The notes under the pieces were generated by a model. It had not been told where the DNA came from. It saw only the letters and a program-made list of their open reading frames with translations, and did no database searches. Below are positions 8,470-15,449 of a stretch of 15,827 bases of DNA, piece by piece. The translations under genes were made by a program, and so were the position numbers. Origin of the DNA: Chrysochromulina tobinii (lineage: Eukaryota > Haptophyta > Prymnesiales > Chrysochromulinaceae); contig JWZX01001821.1 in the NCBI GenBank assembly GCA_001275005.1, positions 1 to 15,827 of the forward strand, given 5' to 3'. The number at the start of each line of letters is the position of its first letter. Position 1 is the stretch's first letter.

Positions 8470-10035
8470 ATGTCATGCTCCGAGCTGCTGAAATTTGCTA
8501 GCGAGCAGCTACGGCATGCGAGCAAGCACGTGATCGACGCACGGGAGCTCACCACGACCCCGCGTGATGCTGGCCTCACCATTTGCCTTCACAATGGAAC
8601 TCTCTTCTACCACGAGAGTCACCACGCGCATGCCTGGCACGGCGAGCTTGATCGAGCGTACGGCGCCCTTCAGGTCGTAAACCAGTGGCTCTTGCGCACA
8701 CGCTGGCGCGGCACAGCGTGCTTCCAGCACAGCGGACGTGATGACCAGCGCATCATCTCCCGCCATCGGCCCGGTACCCAGACTCTACCCCTGATGCTCT
8801 GGCACTGGTGCAATGCCGAACCCAGCTGCTCACGGCCCGTCAGTGGCCGCGAGCACCTGAGCTTTCTCTGGCCGGAGCACGACTATGAGGGCACCATTTC
8901 GATGCACCAGCCTCCAACTCGTGCCTTCCGTGCGAGCCTGTCGCGCGCCAAGGCGCCTCCATGGAATGAACGCGACGACCGACTTCGATACCGCGGATCG
9001 CTCGATATGAAGGGCTTCACCGGGCGTGCGATCCTCCTGCGCTGCGCGCAGAATGGCAGCAACGTCTCCGCCGAGGCGAGGCGCTTCTTCGTTGAGCGAA
9101 CGGATCTGTCAGCGATCGACTGGAGCTATCGCAAGATTAATCGCAAGAAGCCAGGAGGCTCACCCTTGATTAAACCCTTGATGGAGCCTGAACAAGGGAC
9201 AAAAGACTTGGAGCGCCCTCCTGAACTCAGCAACATCTCAAGCCAGCCGCCTGCCGAGGTGAGGATGCCTTCAGTGACACCGAGCATGGTCGAGTTAAGT
9301 TCAGCTGCGCCAACTCTACCGTTGACTGATCGACTGCAGATCATTCCGTCGACGCTCCCGGCCTACATGCACATGGAGAATCACCGCCTCGCCAAGCACT
9401 TGCTGTGGCTTCCAGGAGGATGCTACTGGTCGTCCTCGCTCAATAGGTTCATGGCGATGGGCTCGAGCCTCACGATGCCTCGAGATTTCGCGCCCTCATA
9501 CAGCCTGAACGCGCTCATGCTGCTCGAGCGCTGTGGTGAGCGTTGTGTCATCTCGTTCGACTCGAGTGGCTTCCGGCGACTGGCGATCTGTGAGTCGCTG
9601 AGTTCGTCCTTCATCGAGCACGAGACGCACGCGCAGGCCCTCGCACGCCAGCTGGCCCTCTTTGTCGACGAGCAGCTCTCACCGGACTGCGTGGATCGAT
9701 ACATGCATGCACTGCTTGAGGGGATTCCACAGGTGATCGAACAACCAATCCGCACACGATTGGCGCGTGCAAAAACTCAACTCTCACCACAGCGCCCTCG
9801 CCTCTCCCCACAGGTAATCGAGAACCCTCACGCGATTGGCGCCTCATTCGAGCAGGCACGGAGTTGGGCCTCGTTGAACATGAGCTGGCCGAGCGTGCCC
9901 GTGACGTTCCTTCCGTTTGAGTGCGCCGTGTACATGGCCACCCATCGCAGGCTGCGTGAGCTGCCTGGTGCTGCACTGAATGCACTGCGCTGGCATGGTT
10001 GCAGTGACTCGAGAGTGCAACGCCCCAACAAGTGA
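8470..10035 (+). CDS. Probable GT90/CAP10-like glycosyltransferase
   Basis: 521 residues if translation starts at ATG 8470. The frame is open further upstream without an ATG, and a TTGCAG at 8419-8424 could be an acceptor, so an upstream exon is possible. The assignment rests on two blocks in the order seen in GT90 (CAP10/POGLUT-like) enzymes. NERDDRLRYRGSLDMKGF at 166-183 resembles the family's (K/R)LxWRGS block. HRLAKHLLWLPGG then YWSSSLNRFMAMGSSLTMP at 305-337 resembles the family's kYxxxxDGxxxSxRxxxLLxxGSxxxK block. An upstream WPEHDYEG (134-141) fits the substrate-site region. A Ser/Pro-rich insert of about 75 residues (223-298) separates the blocks. Such enzymes transfer sugar to proteins or glycans in the secretory pathway. 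No membrane anchor is seen, which supports a missing N-terminal exon. Family confidence is moderate. Confidence 0.6.
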   Translation: MSCSELLKFASEQLRHASKHVIDARELTTTPRDAGLTICLHNGTLFYHESHHAHAWHGELDRAYGALQVVNQWLLRTRWRGTACFQHSGRDDQRIISRHRPGTQTLPLMLWHWCNAEPSCSRPVSGREHLSFLWPEHDYEGTISMHQPPTRAFRASLSRAKAPPWNERDDRLRYRGSLDMKGFTGRAILLRCAQNGSNVSAEARRFFVERTDLSAIDWSYRKINRKKPGGSPLIKPLMEPEQGTKDLERPPELSNISSQPPAEVRMPSVTPSMVELSSAAPTLPLTDRLQIIPSTLPAYMHMENHRLAKHLLWLPGGCYWSSSLNRFMAMGSSLTMPRDFAPSYSLNALMLLERCGERCVISFDSSGFRRLAICESLSSSFIEHETHAQALARQLALFVDEQLSPDCVDRYMHALLEGIPQVIEQPIRTRLARAKTQLSPQRPRLSPQVIENPHAIGASFEQARSWASLNMSWPSVPVTFLPFECAVYMATHRRLRELPGAALNALRWHGCSDSRVQRPNK

Positions 10036-10333
10036 CTGTGAATGCGTGTCCCCTGTCGAGACTCGAGTGTCGTGCTCGCACAGCGGCTGTGCGCGCGGCG
10101 GCTCCGTGAGCGGCCGCGCCGGCCGGTCGGGCCAGTGCCCCGCTGTGCAGGCGTCTTGCTTCTTCGTTTAGCGATTTTACATTTTTGTTGCAGTGCAACG
10201 TGATGCCGTAATTTGAAATCGGTGGTGTGTGTCAAGATCCGAATACGCTGAGGCACAGCAGCCTCTGGACCTCTTGGGGGACAATCGACTCTTCAATCGA
10301 CTCTTCACTTCCCGGCGTTCTGGGAGCAGCGCG
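10036..10333. other. Convergent intergenic region
   Basis: About 300 bases between the 3' ends of two genes that face each other. It has a very GC-rich palindromic patch near 10110-10130 (GCGGCCGCGCCGGCC) and a perfect 12-bp tandem duplication of CAATCGACTCTT at 10282-10305. No gene is seen. It presumably holds both 3' UTRs. Confidence 0.5.
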
Positions 10334-11239
10334 TCACCTTGGTCCGGGTGGTCCCTGCTCGTCGAGGACGACCTCCAACGGCTCCATCTCAAGCAGAGAC
10401 CCAACGCTCCTGCCGATCTCCCGCGTGCCGTTCCGCCATCGCTCAAAGTCCCTCTGGAGCAGCGTGAGGAACTGCGGCAACGCGATGCGCATCGCCGATG
10501 ACATGATGATATTCACCGCGCCCTGCACGAGCAGCCGCGGCAGAGGCGTGCCGATCGTCACGCCGAAATCCATGCGCACGGTCGCCGTCAGTCGGGTTCT
10601 CTCCGAGCGCGCAGCCCATACGTTTCGGGATCCGGAGTCCCACGCAAGGAGCGCTGAGAAATTGGCGGTGATCGATCGGAGCGCACGCTCCAGGTTCGTC
10701 AGGTTCGTCGCATTCGAGCTCCCGTTCTCGTTGAAGCCGAGGAGGTTCGCGCCGACCGACTTGAAGCTCAGAGTCGAGCCATCGCCGCCGGGCACCACGC
10801 GCACGCGAAGCCATGGGCTCGCCATCACGCCCGGGTTTCGCCCAGTGGCGACGGGCGCGACAGGCAGCCTCAGCTCGAACGTGTCGTTTGATATACGCTG
10901 CATGTACTGGGCATCGTACAGCACATACTCCTCGACTGGCAGCTTCATGTACTGGGTGAGCTCTGTGCCCTCGACGATGATCGTGTGTGAGCCCGTGGCG
11001 CCGAAGGCAAACGTCTTCAGCCGGACGTTCCGTGTGTCATTGTTGTTAGCCGAGGCGATTAGCTGGCCAAGCAGCCGAGAGGCACTCTGGACGGCAGGGT
11101 CCGCCATGTGCACAGAGCTGCCGCGCGCATAACGCGCCGAGCTTCTGCTCGCATGACCCTGCGCGCTTGCATGTACGTGTGCCGAGATGCGTACAGCACT
11201 GCCACATGCCGCCGCGAGCAGGAGGCCGAAAACGCGCAT
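10334..11239 (-). CDS. DUF1997-like protein with signal-type N-terminus, likely plastid-targeted
   Basis: 301 residues from ATG at 11239. This start is chosen because the protein then opens with a classic signal sequence (MRVFGLLLAAACGSA). An Ala/Ser/Arg/His-rich stretch free of acidic residues follows (residues about 16-45). Signal plus transit is the bipartite form used to reach plastids of secondary origin. The core (about 65-280) fits the DUF1997 family of cyanobacteria and plastids: TFAFGATGSHTIIVEGTELT, LPVEEYVLYDAQYMQRI, FELRLPVAP, then PLPRLLVQGAVNII and FLTLLQRDFERWRNG. The family has no settled function; members are found in phototrophs. The frame is open upstream of 11239 but only through a non-ATG start. 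It is transcribed in the same direction as the helicase gene, 230 bp downstream of it. Confidence 0.72.
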   Translation of the reverse strand: MRVFGLLLAAACGSAVRISAHVHASAQGHASRSSARYARGSSVHMADPAVQSASRLLGQLIASANNNDTRNVRLKTFAFGATGSHTIIVEGTELTQYMKLPVEEYVLYDAQYMQRISNDTFELRLPVAPVATGRNPGVMASPWLRVRVVPGGDGSTLSFKSVGANLLGFNENGSSNATNLTNLERALRSITANFSALLAWDSGSRNVWAARSERTRLTATVRMDFGVTIGTPLPRLLVQGAVNIIMSSAMRIALPQFLTLLQRDFERWRNGTREIGRSVGSLLEMEPLEVVLDEQGPPGPR

Positions 11240-11469
11240 CAAAATGCATTCCACAAGGCAAGTCACAAGCCAAGTCACGTCATCACAAGGCCCATCACAG
11301 CGCGAAAGCGCGTGAACGCAACATGCATTTTGGAGCAATCAGCCATGCTTTTCGGAGTGAACAGGTCTCAAGGCAAAGGGTACACACGTGACGGCCGCCA
11401 CTCCTACCGCCCACTGAGACAGGCCTCCGTTCACGCCTTGACTGTCACTCCATGGTCACTGTTAGAGTG

Positions 11470-11997
11470 TTAGTCCGTCATGTGCCGCGTCGTCGGCGGC
11501 GCAAAGGTCTTGTCGTCGATGCGCTCGGCGAGGAGGGTGATGCGGCGCGCGCTCGAGTCATTCTCGACCGCCTTGCGCAGCGCACCCTCCGTCCCGACCA
11601 TGACTAGCAGCCGACGCGCGCGAGAGAGACCCGTGTAGAGCAAATTGCGATGCAGCATGAGCGCATGTTGCGGCAGGATCGGCATCACAACGACCTGGTA
11701 CTCGGAGCCCTGCGCCTTATGCACGGTGAGCGCGTAGCTGAGCGCAATATCTTTGCCGAGCGCCGAGCGTGTGTACTCTACGACCATCTCGGTCGAGTCA
11801 CGACCTACGCTCGCTCGGACTGCAAACGAAACCGCGAAACGAAGCGCCTTGCCCTCCTGCCACACGCGCGTCACGCGACCCACATCGCCATTGAACACCT
11901 GCATCTCGTAATCGTTGGTCAGTTGGATCATTGCGTCGCCCACCCGGGGGAGTGACTCGGCGTCGGGGCTTGCGCCCGAGCCTGCGCCTGGCTGGGG

Positions 11998-12033
<36 letters not shown>

Positions 12034-14859
12034 CGGCTGCTGGCGCGGCTGCTGGCGCGGCTGCTGCTGCGGCGGCTGCGGCTGCGACTGCTGCTCCAAT
12101 GGCATGCGCTCCAATTGCATGCGCTCCTCGACAGTGCGGTACCAGTCGGACTGCTCCATGGCGGCGAGGGCGGTCGGGTTGAGGAGAGCGTTGGCGAGCG
12201 CAGCGTCCGCGGCGCGGTCGGGCGCAGGGTTGAGTCGCTCTTGGAGGCGGGCGTTGAGCGCAAAGGTGCCGGCGGCGCCACGTTTGAGGGGCGTCAAGAC
12301 TTGAACTTCCTTTGCCACGTCATACCCGGCGGCCTCCAGCCAGTCGAGCACGCCACCGCAGACGGCCTCCGAGGCCGCTTGCTCCGTGTGGGCGCTCACA
12401 AAGACGCACCCGCTCGGTCGTTGCTGCAGCGCGGTCGTCGAGGCGGCCGCGCGGCGCAGCGCTGCCGTCGAGTCGAAGATGCGAAAGTGGTGAGGGAAGC
12501 AGCCTCGGTTGATGAGCTGCGCGTTGCGGGCAATATCGCCCGACGGATCCTGACGAAAGACTGTGGACAGCTCGACACGTGGCACGCACGCACAGCGCAG
12601 CAGGTCGTGCAGCACGGCGCCCGGGCCGACGGAGGGCAGCTGGTCGTCGTCGCCGACGAGCAGGATGTTCGTCGATGGAGGGAGAGCATGGAAGAGCGCA
12701 CCTGTGGAGGAGTGGAGGCGCCGTGGTGAGCACTTGCATGCCGCGCCGAGCCTCCATTCGCGCGGGAGAGAGAGAGAGCGCGCGAGCTCACCGGCGAGAT
12801 GCACGTCGAGCATCGAAGCTTCGTCAATCACCACCGCATCCGCTTGCAGAGGGTTGTTCGCCGCGCGCATGAAGCAGCCCTCCCTTGGATTGTACTCGGG
12901 GAGCCGAGAGCGCCGTGGTGAGCACTTGCATGCAAGGCAGGCCATCAGTCGCAATCAACGCACCTTGGATTGTACTCGAGGAGCCGATGGATCGTGTCAT
13001 CAGTCGCAATCAACGCACCTTGGATTGTACTCGAGGAGCCGATGGATCGTGTCATCAGTCGCAATCAACGCACCTTGGATTGTACTCGAGGAGCCGATGG
13101 ATCGTGTCATCAGTCGCAATCAACGCACCTTGGATTGTACTCGAGGAGCCGATGGATCGTGTCATCAGTCGCAATCAACGCACCTTGGATTGTACTCGAG
13201 GAGCCGATGGATCGTGTACGCGGCGCCGCCGACGGCCTCCGCGAGTACATTCGCCGCGCGCGCCGTCGGCGAGGCCAGAAGCACTTCCTTACCTGATGAG
13301 GGAGGCAATCAGGTGCAATCAGGTGCAATCAGGTGCAATCAGAAGCACTTCCTTACCTGATGAGGGAGGCAATCAGGTGCAATCAGGTGCAATCAGGTGC
13401 AATCAGGTGCAATCAGAAGCACTTCCTTACCCTCGGCCCGCCATCGTTGAACGATCGCCCGGACGGTGAACGTCTTGCCAGTGCCAGGGCCACCCGTGAG
13501 GACCATCAACTTGCCCATGCCCGCACGCTCCACCGCTTGACGCTGGAGAGGCGAGAGCGTCCGCAGCGACGCATTCAGCGCCGCCCACGCCCCCGGCGGC
13601 CCCATCCCCGCCCGCAATGCCGCCGAGTCGGAGCCCGCCACATTGGCCTCCAACGCGCCAAAGATGTCACCGTCCTTGTCGGCATCGGATAACGGCCCGC
13701 CGCCGCCGCCGCTCAGCGCCGCCAGGGCGCCCGCTCCAAAGCTCGCCGAGCCCGCCACCGCGCGGAACGCCGCCGCCGCCGCCGCCGTCGTCGTCATCTT
13801 GCCGTCGACTGACGCCCACGACGGCGCCCGCACGTCGACGGCATCGTATCGACCGAAGAGAGCATCGGTGGCACCTTCGAGACGTGCGATGCGCCGGCGG
13901 ACCGCATCCGCCACGTGCCGCTCGGCCGCCTGCATCACCGCGAACGAGACCATCGGCGGCGGCGTGCGCACCGCGCCTCCCAGTCTCGGCGGCATCTCTT
14001 CGACCAAGGCGCCACGCGCAACGAGAAGGGCGAGCGCGCGCTCCGCGGCAGTACTGGCCTCTTCATAAGGGAGCTCGTCGAGCTGCAGCTCCTTGGCGGC
14101 CGCGCCGAGCAGCCGCTGGCGCGGCGTGCAGCAGTGGCCTCTTCCAAGCGCCCGCCGCAGCCCAGCGCGCAGCGCCGCGCTCGCTCGCGACGACGCGTCT
14201 GCGGCGACCTGCAGCGCGTTCCGAGCGAGGAAGTCGACATCGCGGAAGCGAAGGGTGGGGAAGAGCTCGAGGAGGACGTATGGGTCCTGGCGCACGACCT
14301 CCTCCGTGCGCTCGCCGTGCTGCGACGCGAGCGCACTCACCTGCGCCTCAGAGAGACACCCGAGGCTCCGTCCAAAGTCGAGAGCCTTTCGCAAGCTTTC
14401 CCACTGGTCCACCGTCCGGCGGATGTTGGCGATCTTCTTCACGTGCAGCCCGGGAATGGTGTGCAGCGCAGCCTCCTCTTGCGCACTCCCCGCCCCGCGC
14501 AGCACCACGAGCGTGCGCTCGCCGAAACGCGTCGTCAGCGCCGACGCGAGCTTGGGGCCGATGCCCTTGATGGCGTCGGAGCGGAGCAGCGCAATGATGT
14601 TGTTCACGCTGTTCGGATTCGAGCGGGGCATCGCACGGAGGAGCTCTGCGGTGGCGGGGATCCGCACCGACTCAAATTGGCCATTAGGCGACGATTGATT
14701 GTTGGCCACCTCCCATGAGAGCGGCCGGAGCGCCGTCATCGCCGCTCTGTATTGCACCCGTCGCGAGAGCAGCCTGCTCGCCGCACGGCTCGTGGCGAGG
14801 CCGGCGGATAGGCTCGTCGATCGGCTAAGGAAGAAACCCATGATGAGCAGCTTCAGCAT
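11470..14859 (-). CDS. RecD2-like DNA helicase, four exons, likely organelle-targeted
   Basis: Exons (5' to 3') 14859-13431, 13292-13184, 12883-12792 and 12701-11470 total 2862 nt and give 953 residues. The N-terminus is Arg/Ser-rich with a hydrophobic start (MLKLLIMGFFLSRSTSLSAG), so organelle import is likely. Helix-hairpin-helix-type segments follow (IKGIGPKLASALTTRFGERT at 97-116; TIPGLHVKKIANI). These mark the RecD2 type rather than the RecBCD subunit. Helicase motifs: Walker A GGPGTGKT 456-463; Ia SPTARAAN 484-491 (relatives usually have PTGRAAK); TIHRLLEYNP 503-512; Walker B VVIDEASMLD 530-539; GDDDQLPSVG 560-569; TVFRQ; NDYEMQVFNGDVGRV; and ALTVHKAQGSEYQ near 867-879. Two low-complexity insertions interrupt it: Ala/Gly-rich near 355-400 and Gln/Pro/Arg-rich at about 746-777. 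Family members unwind DNA 5'-3'. A role in organelle DNA repair or replication is inferred. Introns 1 and 2 are unusual arrays. Confidence 0.92.
12001..12097 (-). repeat. CAG-rich coding microsatellite (Gln/Pro/Arg tract)
   Basis: On the plus strand there are ten uninterrupted CTG triplets (12001-12030), then three copies of GCGCGGCTGCTG-like 12-mers and further CTG/CGG triplets. In the helicase frame this encodes ten Gln (768-777) preceded by QQPR repeats. It lies between the FRQ region and the FNGDVG motif. It is probably a disordered loop of variable length. Confidence 0.95.
12702..12791 (-). other. Intron 3 of the RecD2-like gene (90 nt, in frame without stops)
   Basis: The donor is CTCGCCG|GTGAGC and the acceptor is CTCCTCCACAG|GTGCGC, phase 1. 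A CT-repeat tract (CTCTCTCTCTCTC) lies near the 5' end. Removal joins DVHLAG to ALFHALPPSTNILLVGDDDQ, the normal spacing between Walker B and motif III. The intron is exactly 30 codons long and open, so retention would insert 30 residues (starting ELARSLSLPREW) without a frameshift. It shares a 24-bp exact match with intron 2. Confidence 0.85.
12884..13183 (-). other. Intron 2 of the RecD2-like gene (300 nt, four 55-nt units and an 80-nt unit)
   Basis: The donor is AATCCAAG|GTGCGT and the acceptor is AATCCAAG|GGAGGG, phase 2. Splicing gives TIHRLLEYNPREGCFMRAANNP, as expected for this helicase. GTGCGT occurs at five positions (13183, 13128, 13073, 13018, 12963). Each is followed by GACTGAT, a branch-point-like motif, and ends with CCAAG. 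The last unit is 80 nt and has unique sequence. The acceptor region (CGGCTCCCCGAGTACAATCC) differs from the end of exon 2 by a single base over about 22. Confidence 0.9.
12943..13217 (-). repeat. Five perfect 55-bp tandem units over the exon 2-intron 2 junction
   Basis: Units at 13217-13163, 13162-13108, 13107-13053, 13052-12998 and 12997-12943 are identical. Each joins 34 bases of exon 2 tail (coding TIHRLLEYNP) to 21 bases of intron start (GTGCGTTGATTGCGACTGATG). Only the first unit's exon part can be coding: the unit length is not a multiple of three, and reading on meets an in-frame TGA. A sixth, diverged copy of the exon tail ends the intron at 12884-12905. Confidence 0.97.
13276..13430 (-). 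repeat. Tandem array over the intron 1-exon 2 junction (periods 74 and 64, with nested 10-bp repeats)
   Basis: The 17-base word CAGAAGCACTTCCTTAC (plus strand) occurs at 13276-13292, 13340-13356 and 13414-13430. The first is coding (start of exon 2); the other two are the starts of intron units. Nested in each unit is a run of a 10-bp word AGGTGCAATC, three copies in one and four in the other, which explains the 64/74 difference. On the coding strand each word gives CCTGATTGCA, a CTGAT branch-point-like motif every 10 nt. Confidence 0.95.
13293..13430 (-). other. Intron 1 of the RecD2-like gene (138 nt, two tandem intron units)
   Basis: The donor is GCCGAGG|GTAAGG and the acceptor is CCTCATCAG|GTAAGG, phase 1. 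Removal gives RAEGKEVLLASPT, which matches the helicase family. Without splicing, the frame stops 14 codons later. The intron consists of a 74-nt unit and a 64-nt unit. Each starts with GTAAGGAAGTGCTTCTG, the same 17 bases that open exon 2. The junction between the units is CAG|GTAAGG, usable both as acceptor and donor. Confidence 0.9.
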
Positions 14860-15449
14860 GCCATGGATGAGATCGAGGGTTGTGGATCGCGGGCGTCACC
14901 GCGACTGCGAAGCCCTGCACTGCTGTGGTTCGCGGGCTCGAATCGTCATCACACCCTGTGGAGACTGGTCTTTTCGCGGGCGCCGTCTTGAGCATGTCCA
15001 CGTCCAGTGCGATAGCGACCCCCGTGTTTGGGGGTCCGGAGAGCGTGCGCGTTGTGTTGAACAGAAGCAGCAGCAGTTCAGCACAGTTGAGTTGAGTTGA
15101 GTTGCGTTGAGTTGGTGGTGGTCGATACAGGAATTAATTTACAATTAATGTAAGTGGCAGTAAGCGCCTTACATGTACTATGTTAGTACCCAAGTCCACC
15201 GGCTACAAGGGACCGGCTAGCGGCTTACCTGGACGCTGGAGGTGCCACGTGCTTTTCATTTTAATAATGAGCCAGAGGTGTACAGAACGATTGAGAAGAG
15301 CCGCGGCGCGGAATATGCTTGGTAGTTATGCCTGTAAGGAACAGCCTGTGTAGGGGTCACAGGCCGCGTACCATGGTGCCGCTTTCCCGTCTCCGTTGCC
15401 GATGCGCGCGACTCACATCGGATCGGAGGAGAACTTCACAAGCTCGCTG
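14860..15449. other. Intergenic region: 5' flank of the helicase gene and 3' flank of the right EF-hand copy
   Basis: 590 bases without a clear gene. The left part should hold the helicase promoter. A GTTGA pentamer run lies at 15086-15114. From 15125 to 15250 the sequence turns AT-rich, with small inverted motifs (TTAATTTACAATTAATG; TACATGTACTATGTTAGTA). From 15258 rightward it is the diverged and then near-identical downstream flank of the EF-hand duplication. Confidence 0.5.
15086..15114 (+). repeat. Short GTTGA pentamer repeat
   Basis: Tandem GTTGA units run through this stretch with one change (GTTGC). It is a short microsatellite about 230-260 bp upstream of the helicase start, with no evident function. 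Confidence 0.8.

Noticed and set aside
10227-11132. 301-codon plus-strand ORF
   Set aside because: It lies antisense to the DUF1997-like gene, has a non-ATG start and low-complexity composition, and shows no family features.
11470-12954. A separate helicase gene starting at 12954 within the repeat
   Set aside because: Its first codons come from intron 2 read through. Walker A and Walker B would then be in two genes, and splicing joins them exactly in frame.
12943-13217. CRISPR-like array
   Set aside because: The 55-bp units are directly adjacent and identical, with no variable spacers, and contain helicase coding sequence.
12563-13469. Long plus-strand ORFs with repeated DGSCHQSQSTHLGLYSRSRW-type peptides across the 55-bp array
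   Set aside because: The 55-bp unit is not a multiple of three and happens to lack stops on this strand, so reading cycles through the frames. The opposite strand carries the helicase with full motif agreement.
13690-13720. DADKDGD in the helicase as an EF-hand loop
   Set aside because: It falls in a low-complexity Gly/Ala insertion and lacks the rest of the 12-residue loop and flanking helices.
15125-15250. Small transposon in the AT-rich intergenic patch
   Set aside because: I saw short inverted words but no matching terminal repeats, target duplication or coding sequence.
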